Assembly: GCA_027924585.1 (NCBI GenBank)
Contig: BSBM01000299.1
Span: 27,566,501 to 27,630,500 of the forward strand
Direction of reading: 5' to 3'
DNA length: 64,000 bases
From: Larix kaempferi
Taxonomy: Eukaryota > Streptophyta > Pinopsida > Pinales > Pinaceae
Positions within the stretch are counted from its first letter, which is position 1. Each line of letters opens with the position of its first letter. The notes beneath the pieces were generated by a model, which did not search any database, was not told the DNA's origin, and saw only the letters and a program-made list of their open reading frames with translations. A program made the translations under genes and the position numbers. Below, piece after piece: positions 34,862-47,355 of this stretch.

Positions 34862-35700
34862 CTATGGGGATTGTATCGTCCCCGGACTTAGGTCCCTTGA
34901 ATTGATCCGTAGACAGATGTCTTCGAGAATGAAGTCCTTAGTAGACAGGTGGGGATTGTATCGTCCCCAGACTTAGGTCCCTTAAATTGATCCGTAGAAA
35001 GATGTCTTCGAGAATGAAGTCCTTAGTGGACAAGTGGGGATTGTATCATCCAAGGACTTCGGTCCCTTGAATTGATCCATAGACAGATGTCTTTGATAAT
35101 AAAGGAGGGGATTGTATTGTCCCCGGACTTCGGTCCCTTGAATTGATCCGTTGATAGATGTCTTCGAGAATAAAGTTGTGGATTACATCATCCCCAGACT
35201 TAGATCCCTTGAATTGATCCGTAGACAAATGTCTTCAAGAATAAAGGTGGGGATTGCATCATCCCCAGACTTAGGTCCCTTGAATTGATACGTAGACAGA
35301 TGTCTTCGAGAATCAAAGGTGGGGATTGCATCATAGGTCCCTTAAATTGATCCGTAAATAGATGTCTTCGAGAATAAAGGTGGGGATTGCATCATCCCTG
35401 GACTTAGGTCCCTTGAATTGATCCGTAGACAAATGTCTTCGAGAAGTGGGGATTGCATCATCCCTGGACTTAGGTCCCTTGAATTGATCCGTAGACAGAT
35501 GTCTCCAAAAATTGAATTATAAGACTACATCGTCCCTGGACCTTTGGTTCAAAATGTACGTAATCTGGATTGCATCATCCATAGACATGAGATCTGTCTT
35601 AAAGTGATAAGGATTGATCATCCTGGAACTTGATCTAGATTGTATCATCCATGGACCTATGTCCTAAAGAGAGTGGGATTGATCATCCTGTAATATGATC
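34862..35700 (+). repeat. Array 2 after copia C pol: 65-85-base units
   Basis: About 14 units share GGGGATTG(T/C)ATC(G/A)TCCCC, then ACTTAGGTCCCTTGAATTGA and AGATGTCTTCGAGAAT. The first two are about 85 bases and the later ones about 65-75, decaying toward the 3' end. Confidence 0.92.
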
Positions 35701-35723
35701 GTGTGTATTGCAGAGTATGCCGA

Positions 35724-35858
35724 GATGATGATCCAGATGCTGTAGATCGAGATGATGATCTAGATGCTGTAGATCGAGATGATGATCCAGATGCTGTAGA
35801 TCGAGATGATGATCCAGATGCTGTAGATCGAGATGATGATCCAGATGTTGTAGATCGA
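35724..35858 (+). repeat. Array 3 after copia C pol: five 27-base units
   Basis: Five near-identical units of GATGATGATCCAGATGCTGT + AGATCGA occur head to tail. Only two or so substitutions are seen among them (CCA/CTA, GCT/GTT). One frame spells DDDPDAVDR per unit. There is no linked start codon frame that I can support. Confidence 0.95.
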
Positions 35859-35995
35859 GAAGATGTTTCAGTAACTACTTAAGTTACTAATGATGGTGTA
35901 TTGAAGAAAGCTTCCAATGACTTATAGATTTATCATGTATGATGTAATCAATGACTCCTTGCTCCTGCAAATGTTGTTATAATATCCTTCTCGTT

Positions 35996-36004
35996 AAGGG
36001 GGAG
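35996..36004 (+). other. Polypurine tract of copia C
   Basis: AAGGGGGAG lies immediately before the 3' LTR start TGTTGAAT. Confidence 0.9.
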
Positions 36005-36506
36005 TGTTGAATATTGTAACTTCTAAGAATATTATATTTGTACTTTATTATTTTGGAGATGTTTCATTCCTCTGAGGTGATCCTATTATATATCCGGGTA
36101 TGTTTATTCCTCCGATGGATTGTGGTAACTAGGGTTATTAGATCTCTCATGTGGGGGTCGGCCCTAAGTTATTTTATTAGGGGTTATTAGACCCTCTTGG
36201 GAGAGATCAGCCCCATAGGGTGAAAAGTCAGTCGGGAAACAAGTATAAGTAGATGAGGATGTTCCTCACTTATCACACATTTCCATCACTCATAAATTAG
36301 TGCACTTGTGAGAGAGAGGTCTACATAGGAGGTAGAGAAGGAGCTCTAGTCTTGGAGCACATCTTGTCTCTTGGTTGATCATCTTATTGAGGAAAGCTTT
36401 GCTGGGTTTTCTACCCCGTAAGGGTTTCCCAGGGTACAATATCTGTCTATCTTGTGATTGTGTTTCTTTCAGTGATCTTGCTAGTCAAATTAGTATAAAC
36501 TTAACA
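36005..36506 (+). repeat. 3' LTR of copia C (502 bp)
   Basis: It has the same length and ends (TGTTGAATATTG to CTTAACA) as the 5' LTR. Most differences are transitions. Confidence 0.96.
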
Positions 36507-36511
36507 ACTTG
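36507..36511 (+). repeat. Target-site duplication of copia C (right)
   Basis: ACTTG follows the 3' LTR and matches 29638-29642. After it the G2 gypsy RT sequence resumes. Confidence 0.93.
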
Positions 36512-37068
36512 GCGTAAAGCTGGTGTTCCCTTAGTATCCGTAAAACAATTCGAAGGTGCTCCTCATGTTCTACTTCGTTCCTGGAGTAGATCAAAATGTC
36601 ATCAATAAATATGAGAACAAACTTATCGAGGTATTTACTAAAGATGGTGTTCATCATGCACATAAATTTGGCTGATGCGTTCATCAACCCAAAGGGCATC
36701 ACTTGGAACTTGTAGTGGCCATAACGGGTTCGGAATGCGCTTTTGTTGATATACTGATCACAGATCCTCACTTGATGGTATTTGGATCACAAGTCGATCT
36801 TTGAGAATATCTTTGCTCCTCTGACTTGGTCAAATAAGTCATCGATCCTAGGGAGTGGGTAGCGGTTCTTAATGGTCATTTTGTTGAGTTGGCAGTAATC
36901 GATGCACATCCGCATCGTTCTGTCTTTCTTCTTGACGAAGAGTATCGGTGCACCCCAAGGGGACACACTTGGTCGAATGTACCCTTTCTCTATTAACTCT
37001 TGTAACTGAAGCTTGAGCTCCACCAATTCTGGTGTGCTCATGCGGTATGGGGCTTTAGAAGCTGGCAC
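36507..37068 (-). pseudogene. pol: G2 reverse transcriptase
   Basis: The frame 37068-36787 has [34 protein letters not shown] and [11 protein letters not shown], and stops at TGA 36787-36789, the same codon where G1 stops. 36771-36512 continues with [20 protein letters not shown] and [11 protein letters not shown] (catalytic Asp pair present), then LREHQLYAK, up to the copia C insertion point. Confidence 0.92.
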
Positions 37069-37690
37069 TGACCTGAGTGTTAGTTCGATGGAAAAGTCTA
37101 AGTCTCGTTTGGGTGGTAATCCCAGTATTTCTTCGGGAAATACATCTTTGAACTCTACGAGGACTGGGAAGTCTTCGATCTTCTGTTCCCTATCAGTTTC
37201 TATGTTTTGGATATTGACGACAAAGAGTTTGGAACCTTTTCTGATACATTTCTTTGCTTGTAAGGCAGAGATCTCTCATACCGACACTTTCTTAGGGATA
37301 CCCTGAATCGTCTTCTGATTCGCTTGGTCATCCTTGCAGAGTAAGGATTTGTTTAAGTAGTCCAGTAGAACATGGTGTTCTTCTAACCAATCCATGCCAA
37401 TAAGTACATCGTACGACCCTAGGAGTAGAATGTTTAATTCTAACCTAGTTTGGAACCCATTTAAGTCTATCTCACAAGTCTTAGCTAAATCAGAGACCTT
37501 TCGTTTGGTACCGATGGCTAGTTGTACCAGCCATGGTTTCTCATGAGGCTCTTGGTTCAACTTACAAGTGCCCACTAAATTAGGGGAGATGTAACTTCGG
37601 CATGCATCGGGATCTATTAAAACTGAAACGGTTGTGTTAGAGATCTTACCCTCAATTTCCACCATGGTGGCTTGGTGATCTGCCTGTCAG
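37069..37690 (-). pseudogene. pol: G2 protease region
   Basis: The frame 37665-37276 contains MVEIEGKISNTTVSVLIDPD, in which the Gly after the catalytic region is Asp (DPDA rather than DPGA). PWLVQLAIGTKRKVSDLAK and IGMDWLEEHHVLLD follow. From about 37275 the reading passes into a linker before RT, with a stop/frameshift near the SVRQISALQ segment. Confidence 0.85.
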
Positions 37691-38673
37691 CCATCAAGAG
37701 CGGAATAAATCCTCGGTTTCTTTGGCATGTCTCCTACGGTAGGTTTTGCTTGGATGTTCTGTAAAACTCCATCCGTTTTGTTGGGGCAGTCTCTGTAGTA
37801 GTGTGGCCCTTGGCATTTCCAATAAGAAACAGTTGGTGGGACAACTTTTGTCCCTTTGTTGAAAGCTGGCCTGTTGACAGGTGGTGGGGGTGCACTTGGT
37901 CATGCTTGTGGTCGGTTGATGCCTCTATTGGGCAGAAAACTGTTGTTATGTTTCCGGTAATGTCGAGGTCTAAAACCCGGTCTGTGGTTGTCCGAGAAGG
38001 TTCTAAACCTATCTATGTTTCTGTTGATGTTGTCATTCCTTGGTTGTCTGTGTTCATAACATAGTCTTGCTTTATGTAAGGTCACATCAAGGGTTTTGGG
38101 CATGTCAAACTCTATCTTTTCTCTAAAGTTTGGTGGCAGCCCTCCGAAGAATTGTTGTATTTTGACCTTCTCGTCTTTAATGTACGACACATAGTGCAAC
38201 AAGTCTAAGAATCAATTTATGAATTCCTCCATAGTTAGGGAGCCCATTTTTTACTCATGAAATTCTTTAATTTTCTTGTCAAATAATCTTTCGGACATAT
38301 ACTTGTCCTAGAAAGTCCTGCTGAAAGATTCCCATGTTATGTTTCTCAGTTCTAGTCCCTTGGTGTGTTTCAAGTCCCACCAGCATCTGGCATCTTTACC
38401 GTTCATGTTGTATATGGCTAGTCGAGCTTGCATTTCACTGGAGTAATTATGAACTTTGAAGTACTTATTCATTCCTAGCAACCACTCCTCAGCCTTCTCC
38501 ATTGAGTTAATTTCCCCATCATTGGTTGGGGCTTTTATCTTTCTGAATTCTCCTTGTAAACTGTCGTCACTTTTCCTCCTTTTCTTGCAAGGAGGTGGTG
38601 AACCTTCATAGTTGGAAGAATTCTTACAGTCCTCTTCCATCGATTCAGGTATGTGTTCACCCTACTCTTCTCC
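37691..38673 (-). pseudogene. gag: G2 gag, 5' part missing
   Basis: The piece 38640-38308 starts within gag (MEEDCKNSSNYEGSPPPCK, DDSLQGEFRKIKAP, EEWLLGMNKYFKVHNYSSEM). It keeps the Arg codon where G1 has a TGA. After a frame change it continues at 38202-37903 (MLHYVSYIKDEKVKIQQFFG, then a basic linker). The knuckle segment near 37800-37850 reads in the frame 37903-37694. The N-terminal 110 residues seen in G1 are absent. Confidence 0.88.
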
Positions 38674-41600
38674 AAAAATTAGGGTTAGAAAATTTGGGAA
38701 AATTTTTCAACTTTCCTTCCAATTATGATTACTACAGTCATCTTCAATGTAACCGTTTGGTCAAGGTATGAATGCAATACAAATTTTTTAACTCCTTGAT
38801 GAAATCTTTGTTTGAAAAGTATTACTCTTTATGCCATTCCCACTAATAATTAAAGAAACTATCTTACTCTTCCTAAACACATACTAAAATCATACTTTAA
38901 CAGCTTTTCATTGTATAAATTCTATACGTTAAATTCTTCTCTCCTGAATGACATGAAATGTCTAACCAAAGATTCATAAAGTGAAAACATGACAACCATC
39001 ACATGTATATATATATATATATGTATATAAGAGAAGTATCGAATAATTACAATGACGAGAAATCACTTAAGGTTCCATATGTACACATGAGACAAAAATA
39101 CATTAATTTCTCCATACAAAATAATTATAAGGGAATTACACATCTAACATAAAACTCATATTAAAATCATGAATTCACTCGCCATTTGCTGGACACACAT
39201 AAGAGACCAAAAATGATGAGTCACATCCATACAATTATTAAAGAATTAAATACACCTGCATCTATTTCTAAAATAAACACATAAATGACAGAAGAGACAC
39301 ATACCAAATACACAATTTAACTGTGGTTCACCCACAATTTGGACTACGTCCACAAAGAGAGTCAATTCTTTTATTATTCTATAAGAAAAGGTTCACAATT
39401 ACAATCAAATTGCTACATTCATCAACTCCTAAATTTCCTTAGGATTTCTATCCATCTTAGATAGGGATCTTTCTATCCACAAAAGGAAGTAATATTTTTC
39501 CTTCCAAGCTTGAATCATTACACTTCGACCGAAAGTTATGTCACTTTAATAACCAAAGAGAGGGGCTAAGAAAAAGTTATAATTTGACTAATCCTTTCTA
39601 TTCACTAGGATCTAAACATTGACATGTTAAATACCCTATTCAATCTTGAACCATATTCTACACATCATAAATGTTAATAATATTTTATAAAAAAAATGCA
39701 TAAACATTTTAACTAAGCTATTATTACTCCCTATCCACAAGGTCATAAATATATTTCACTTAATGAACTGCACGATTTCATAGGGAAATGGTTACACAAC
39801 ACGGGACAAGACTAAATTGATGAAAACAAAACAATTTGGTTGACAGACCCTTCACTTCGTCGATTGCCGGTATACTTCGAGTGCCTTCTACATTGACTCC
39901 AGCGACAGCACATGGCGTTCAACTAAAATAAACACCGAGAGGTCAGCCATGGAAGTCAACATGCAGTAGATGCAACGGTTAAAGTTCAGCTCATCAAATA
40001 GCTCCACGAGAATGTTGGGCGAGATAGTACTTAATAAATTGTTGAATCTCTTGGATCTAAACTGGTTAAATTCGATGGGATTGGTGTCATTGTAACCAGA
40101 AAGTGGACAGATCGAAATAATGACTCGGCAATGTTTGACCAGCAAGTCCGTTGTAGCATTCTAAGAATGGCGGATGCTCAGTTGACAGGATTGTAATCGT
40201 TTTCACTAGTCAAGAGATAGAGCAGGGATCGAGACTCTGTCGCTTAAACAAGAGGACAACGGGGAAAAGGGGTAATACAACTCAAGGACAATATCATGGT
40301 CTTAAAGGGAACGAACATACTGATAACAAGAGAAATTGATCCAATGCTGGTACTTCCCTTAAGGCTCCGGAATTGATCCTGCCCTCCATTCCGATATCCT
40401 ATGTGGAGTAATAACCCAGTTACCATAAATTAATAAACCCAAAATTGTTTACTGAGATCTCCTATTACTTACCATTACCCCAGCTGTTTCCCATATTCCA
40501 GCGCTCATTGTCCACGTTTTCCAGAACTTGTAAAACATAGTTAACAATGTTTAACCGAGCCTGTGTTACTGTCTATTACTTGGTTAATAATGCTGTTTGT
40601 ATTGATTAATCACATCGAACTATATCATTCTCTAATGAACAAAACCTTCTTTCAGAACGATAGAGTATCAGAGATTACTTACACGTCCATATCGCAGACC
40701 CCTACTCCTTATCACCGAATTCAAGTCTTTGTTATAGTCGTTGTAGCAGTTGTTATTTTCCTTGTCGCAGAATCGTGTGAGCAGGATTCTCTGTCAAACA
40801 AACCAAAGATCGTTCTTCCCCTCTCAATGCTAAGATCACTCACTGTCTATCCAGTAAATGTCGATCTCTAAAACCACAATCCCAGGTCACCGAGATCTTT
40901 ATTTCTACCATGCCGGTGTACCCCTTCCTTTCTACCTTCGTTCCTCATGGCTGCGACCTTTAAATCAACCAAACGCATGGGATATTCAACCCCAGCTCAG
41001 TCCACATTCAAGTCAACATATATCCCCTCCAAAACAAAGATCCGGTCTTATATGTATATACCATCTGATCGCACAGGGATCATCTCTCTATCCACCGTCC
41101 TCATCAACTCATAAATAAATAGAGCTGGAACTCCGATCTTTAGAGACTGGATATCTGCTAAATAAAAATTTATGACAACGTTCAGCCAGGGATTGAATCG
41201 GCGTCACTACGATTTGGAAGGGATCGTTACTCCTCGTATAGAGATCTGGAAATCAATTCTAAACGCAGAGTTTGCTGGTGTTCCTTCAATATTGCGCTCC
41301 CTCCAGGGGTCGCCGAAGTTAGTATTCTCCAGATCGATCTAAAAGCTCTCAGATCGCCCTCTGCTAGAGCCATGATCACCTCAATACTTCCCTCCACATA
41401 CAGATACCACCTCCCCCCGCAATGAAATCTGTCCGTTATCTTATGCAGACTCGGCCTTCTTCCAACATTGGGAGATCCCCCCACTGGTGGAGGCATCCTT
41501 CTCCCATCTGGACGTATAAATTCCTTAAAAATAGGATCGAGTTTTACCAAGTGGTAAAATCAAGTTACTCCTCGTGACAGCTAAGGGGACAAACTCCAGA

Positions 41601-42218
41601 GAATCTTCACTGAGATTTTCTTAACAACAAAAACTTACTACCCTCGTTTTTCACTTTAAACTAAGTGCTCGTTGTGTCAAAAAGGAGCTTTTCCCTTCTA
41701 GAATATACATATCCGTATTTTATTTGTAGATCGTTGGTCCTATAAATAGTTAAGTGAATGGATAAATACTACCAATTTACCTTTTATCAATGCCTTGGAT
41801 TATGATGCCAGCTTGTAACCATCCTTTATGCTAAATAGGTTGGTTGTAGGAGCTCTTCTAATACTTGCGATCAATAATAGTTCTCTCCGTAATCTTACTT
41901 AGGACTGAAAGTTAACTCTAGGTTATAAATCCTACAACGATACTCAACTTAATATCATCATGTGAACATCCTAGTTCTCTTCAAGTTTTTATGGTACTAA
42001 GATGGTGCTTGGTCTCAGGCCTTGGTTTCCTATCCGTTCTCCATGTCCCGTCATTAAATTGCATTATACCCCTAGCATTTAATAATTACAACCTAAGAAC
42101 AAATATAACAACATGTTTACAAGGTTTTATTGGTGAGGCATTGGCCTTGAGCTCCTCACCAGAAACCATAGTCAGTTACACTTATAAAATTTACTATACT
42201 TAAACGAGGGATATTACA
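38674..42218. other. Unassigned DNA ending like a gypsy LTR
   Basis: No recognised protein is present. Short frames at 39888-40145 and 41227-41550 lack known motifs. 39840-41560 is less AT-rich than its surroundings. The end GGGATATTACA at 42208-42218 resembles gypsy LTR ends, but no primer-binding site follows and I could not find a matching start, so the stretch may be a decayed long LTR. A short (TA)n run lies at 39008-39022. Confidence 0.35.
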
Positions 42219-42229
42219 TTTATAAACTT

Positions 42230-42440
42230 TCAATGTGCAATTTGTTTTTCTCTTATAAAATATTTTTATTATGTAAAATTTTTATTATTAAAGAATTTTA
42301 CTATGTAAAAAAAATTATTATAAAAGATTTTTACTATGTAAAATTTTAATTATAAAATATTTTTACTATGTAAATTTTTTTATTATGTGAACTTTTTCAT
42401 TATGTACAATTTTTTGTTGTGTAAAATTTATTAAAGATTA
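42230..42440. repeat. AT-rich degenerate tandem array
   Basis: About seven units share TTTTTA(C/T)TATGTAAAATTTTT with a 25-35-base spacing. It is non-coding. Confidence 0.7.
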
Positions 42441-45400
42441 AGCACTTATTAATTACTAATGATTTAATGTTGTTATTTTGGTTAGGTTGATGACAGGGGC
42501 CCATAAGCTCCTTAGGGTCCAACCATCATCTCGATTGAGATTACTAGGGTTTTTGGCAATTTCAAGTGTAGAAATATTGGATAAAATAACGAATCAAGGA
42601 AATATCTACATGAAAAACACGTGCTAATTGCAGTCAATAGGTATATGAACACGCATTTCCCAGGTATATGAATATGCAGTCCATAGGTAATTAACACACA
42701 TAGCACGTTTTAAGGGGAAACAACTGCATGGAAAGAATATGGAGCTTACCTACAACTATCGTATGACCAATCTGGTGAGCGTGGGTTGATCCCCCATATA
42801 TTTCGCAACCCGTAACTTCATTAGTCATGCATGAAGCCTCACTATCTCGAGTTAGGCGAAGAGTTGTCAAGTATGGAAACATCGGTAGTACAACAAGTTT
42901 GTAAAGGCTCGGTGCTCATTAGAGGCTTAGATTCTAAACAGAAAACCATCGACGATATTGACCAACATCTATCTTAATAACTAAGGAAACATAATATCAA
43001 ACCCAATTGTCATTTATAAACCTAAGGAAGTCGCAACTCTATGCAAAAATCACAATGTTGATGTTAACTCCAGGAACTTATATAATTGAACAAATGAACT
43101 AATTGAACAAATGAAGAGTAGTGATAGTTATTCTAAACGATTCCTTATGAATAGGGATCATTTTAAGGAACCATACTTATTTAAAAGTGCACAAACCTTG
43201 GTGAATTTTACCTATTCTTAAAATGTCAACTATAAAATATTTGGCGATATTTTCTAAAATTATTTCAATTTATAAGGATTTTATATAGTTTATATAATAA
43301 TTTCGCGAAAAGTGAAAAAAGTTTACCCCATCAAAATTGGGGGAAATGGGGCTTCAAAAAATGCAAATTGGTGAATTTGTTTTGGAAAAAACATGGAAAA
43401 ATAGCCCATGAGATAAATTTTGCCTTTAAAAATATCTTTGCTAATGAGATAAAGTGATTAAGCCTTACTATTCTAATCAAATTGACTAATTATTACAACA
43501 AATCAAGCAATTGTCATTTATTCCCTAATTTCTAACCTTGTAAATTGAAATGATATAGAGTGGTCTCTTAAATTTCATAATGCAACATTAATAACATAAG
43601 TTAACTCCAATAGCTAACATGGTTATGCTTTCTCCTACATATTTATAATTAGTAACAACACTCGAAATTAATCAAATAATGATTTAATATAAGTTATATG
43701 ACAATATGGACATAATGACCATGTAAAATTACATAAATTTATTTTTTATTGTAAACATTAAACAATGTTAATGTTTGTAACAAAAATTGATCTATAATTA
43801 TACAGCACCTCTAAAAGTGAGACGACAAAGAATCGAATCCCGGAACCGACTGATTTTCATAAAGTATCCCAGTGTTTTCCACATTAAATGAGATTTTATC
43901 TATGGTCTTAAACTTATAGATTATATACATGAAGAGATCGACAATGCTTATTCCTTTAATAACTAGCTTCTTAAATTGGATTAGTTCTCGTATATACATT
44001 AGGAAAAGGAATGATAACAACCAAATAAAATCACTTCTCCATGCTGAGAATTATATATAATTTTTCTTTAAACTCTATATAAACCACATAAATATTTATA
44101 CGACTATGCTAGTACCAATAACACTTGTTGCATACATGAATAAGGAGAAGTATATCAAACAATCTACCTAAAATGATTTATGCCATTAGTAAAAATTATA
44201 AGTATATACGAAAAGAATTTTCTTACTTGAAAACAAATGGGAAAAGACACTTATCTTAGCAATTAGAATGGGGGAACTGAAAACTTGACTGCAACGTTCC
44301 ACCCATCAAACTGATCTCTATCTGACATATGTTTTCTCGGACCACCCCCAAGCTGGGCACGAATCCACTAGAGCGCAAGAGAATTACCCCATTTTCTCTC
44401 CTTTAATTCTTCACCTCCAAAGATCCCCTTTTTATGAACACCTTGGTGTCTTCTTTATAGTCAATGTTACTTTCTGTACTTTGAATTTGGGAAGGTAAGT
44501 TCTCGTTTGATCTTATCTTTAACTTAACTTATTAACTTTAGTTAATTTTAAGTGATCGACTTACTTAGCTAGTCTATACTAGTTAACTTAGCTAATTTTA
44601 GCTTTACCTTAACTAGTTAGCTTACTTAGCTAACTTTAATTAATTAACTTGACTTAGCCAATTGTCTTGAGATAGCTAATTTAACTTAACTAATTAACTC
44701 AATATCTTTATTCAACTTTCTTGATCAATTATCTTGAGATAATTAATCTCAACATAATTTATTAACTTCTAGTATCTTGTCATATAGTTATCCATGCATT
44801 AGCTGCCAGTTTTCCATGCATATCCATGCATACCCATGCATTAGTTGTTAGTTATATCTTTTCTACTTTGGTAGATAGGATTTTATAGCCTTTTAATACT
44901 TAAATCGTTTACTTTTAATCAAAGACAATGAGTCCTTATTTAATCTAATTTACTTCATTTAACTTATTTGTAATAACATTTAAATAGTTCTTTTATAAAT
45001 ACCAATATGTTTTCTTGGTATAATAATCATTTTATCTTTATTCCTAATTTATAATTGGGAAAAATATTAACCCTTTTCCACTTAGGAGTTTAACAAAATC
45101 CTTTGTCGAGGTGAGGATATCAATGTTTCTTAGGTTAACGCCTTACTTCTACATAATGGCACTCAATATTGGCTGGACTCATGCTAATAGTTATTTCATA
45201 GGAACTTGTTACTGCCTTGCAGAAACTAAAATTTTCTCATCCTTATCTAGGACTAACTATTAACACGCTTATAAACTTAAGTGTTTTGCTCAGTGAACAT
45301 CACAGTCTAGTTCAAGTGCTTAAGGAACTAGGATGACCATTGTCATAAAATAACATGGCTACCAAACCATTCACCCTCACCCCCTAGTGAATTCCTTGCC

Positions 45401-45587
45401 CCTTTCGTTTCATTGTGTAAAGGCTTTAGTCTCCTAAGTCTATAAATTCACTTTACAACTTTGAAAAACATAACCATACGTACAAAGTTTTACCTATAGA
45501 GCTTCTTCCTTGAACTCCTTGACATCGGTGGGTACAAAATTGCACTTTCTGTTGCATAAACCCTAGGCTAAAAAGAGGGATATTACA
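42441..45587. other. Unassigned AT-rich DNA
   Basis: No coding region is recognised. 44530-44760 is a low-complexity stretch of TTAACTTAGCTAA-type words. 44800-44860 repeats CCATGCAT four to five times. The stretch ends GGGATATTACA at 45577-45587, a gypsy-LTR-like end without a following primer-binding site. Confidence 0.4.
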
Positions 45588-46557
45588 TCCATATTAACAT
45601 ATAACTCTATCACCAATTCACCACTTTTCCCTTTTATGGATTTAACGTAACAACTTCATTCAACACTTCTTTAGAGTTGACTAAGTACATGCTTCTACAT
45701 TGCTTACAAAGATCCTCTTCTCTGCTAGACCCTTAACCATGTGTCAATTGCGAAAGAAAATGATAAAGTGTTCTCATATTTTCACTTAACATTCAATTTA
45801 TTCAAGATACCCTTAGGTTCCCCTTTCCTACCTTTGGAAATTTGATCATGAGACTAAAATCCCACATCACAACAAAGATTAGTTGTGTGATGCAAAGGCT
45901 AATGGAGATGAAACATTTGCATGATTGAGTAACATGGTTTTCTTCTAAAATTTTGTATATATATCCCTTCAAGGAATGTAAAGGTCTAAGGTCATCCTTC
46001 ATAGCATTACAACTTGCTTTCCTGCCACCTATCAAGCCAAGTTCTCATGACATTTTTTTAACTTATTTCAACTTGATTATCCCTTAATTGTTCTTTAGGT
46101 TTCCACTGGTCTAGAACCTACTATTTTGACGTAAAGTCTATACTTAGAGATCCAATATCCACCTCATAATAAACCAAATCAAACTTCTTCATGGTGTTAT
46201 AGGAATGACTAAACTCTTGACCTTGGCGTACCTTATAAAAAATGTCAATACTATGGTAAAACCTTTTGAAATTTGGTCATTTCATAGCTCTGATGGAGTC
46301 ATAAATTTTTTATAAAACTATCAAGTTATGTATTGTAATAAACTCCTTATGCAAAGATTCCAAACCTTTTGTTTGATAACACAAGCTAACCATTTATTAT
46401 GCCCTAGATTGACATTAAAGAAGAATTAGGACATTTGAAACACGATGGACAATATCATTATAATCAAGAGCATAACATTCTCCATTTTTAAAAACTTGCG
46501 AAATATTTTTGACCAAATTATGAACATAACCTCCTCCCACATAACATATATAGATAT

Positions 46558-46868
46558 GGTTTTTAAAGCATTCTAACAATGGCTTATGCTTCTACTATCA
46601 CTTGGCATATCAATGAAACCATTATTGCATAACCATTCAATAACACCTTAATTATGATTTTGGGGTTACTTGTCTCCATCATGGTTTAGGATAGGGTTTT
46701 GGACACTTTATGGTGAGGTATATTTAGGAGTCAAATATTCTATCTATGTATAGTATTCTAGAAAACTATTTGGATTGAAAAAATTATAGATATAGATATA
46801 TATGCAGATATTCTATAAAAAGACATAAAATATACAATTAAAACTTATAAATTATAATGAATTTTATT
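46558..46868. repeat. Direct repeat, copy 1 (about 310 bp)
   Basis: It matches 47018-47355 at over 90% by eye, from TTTTTAAA-CATTCTAACAATGG through ACATAAAATATACAATTAAA. The two copies are 460 bases apart and separated by 46869-47017, which is not repeated after copy 2. Confidence 0.9.
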
Positions 46869-46984
46869 GCACCGAGAGGAGAGAGGTGCTCTACAAGCTA
46901 GTATGGGGGAGATGTTGTAATGTAACGTATTGTTACCATAATTAAAAAAAAATACACCTCAAGAAATTGGATCCCTCTCGGTGC
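46869..46984. repeat. 116-base segment with perfect 11-base inverted ends
   Basis: It begins GCACCGAGAGG and ends CCTCTCGGTGC, exact inverted complements. It lies directly after direct-repeat copy 1. There is no clear target duplication (flanks TTATT and TTGAT), so it may be a small MITE-like element or a hairpin remnant. Confidence 0.5.
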
Positions 46985-47017
46985 TTGATAGATCCGAGTT
47001 TAAGATGGATCTATGTT

Positions 47018-47355
47018 GGTTTTTAAAATATTCTAACAATGGCTTATGCTTTTACTATCACATGGCATATCAATGAAACCATTATTGCATAACCATTCAT
47101 TGATGCCTCCATTATGATTTTGGGGTTACTTGTCTCCATCATGGTTTAGGCTAGGGTTTTGGACACTTTATGGTGGGGTATATTTAGGAGTCAAAGATTA
47201 TATCTATGTATAGTATTCTACAAAACTATTTAGATTGAAAAAATTATAGATATAGATATATAGGCAGATATTCAATAAAAAAACATAAAATCTACAATTA
47301 AAATTGGATATTCAATAAAAAAACATAAAATATACAATTAAAACTTATAACGTAT
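47018..47355. repeat. Direct repeat, copy 2
   Basis: Second copy of 46558-46868. Near its end it has an extra internal duplication of about 35 bases (ATATTCAATAAAAAAACATA occurs twice at 47270-47335). 45588-46557 and 47356-48284 show nothing recognisable. Confidence 0.88.

Larger units (their letters stand above)
29643..36506 (+). mobile_element. Complete Ty1/copia element C (6864 bp)
   Basis: Two 502-bp LTRs, primer-binding site, gag-pol, three tandem-repeat arrays, polypurine tract and a 5-bp target duplication are all present. It is inserted in the G2 RT gene. By eye the LTRs differ at about 35 of 502 positions (roughly 93% identical), so the insertion is not recent. The pol frame is almost continuous. 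It is related to family A by protein and by LTR layout. Confidence 0.96.
36507..38673 (-). mobile_element. Ty3/gypsy copy G2, part right of copia C
   Basis: RT, protease and gag read right to left and are very similar to G1. Together with 29526-29642 it forms one gypsy remnant split by copia C. Its 5' end stops near 38673 within gag (last match TCTTCTCC). Neither LTR nor primer-binding site remains, and RNase H/integrase are missing on the left. Confidence 0.92.

Noticed and set aside
34862-35700. Regularly spaced repeats resembling a CRISPR array
   Set aside because: Units are contiguous without unique spacers, lie inside a plant copia element, and decay gradually. It is a minisatellite.
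41227-41550. 107-codon minus-strand frame with PPVGGSP
   Set aside because: No family recognised, with no supporting start or neighbour. Probably chance in DNA that is less AT-rich.
43800-43860. GAATCGAATCCCGG as a possible tRNA B box
   Set aside because: No matching A box or cloverleaf could be formed around it.
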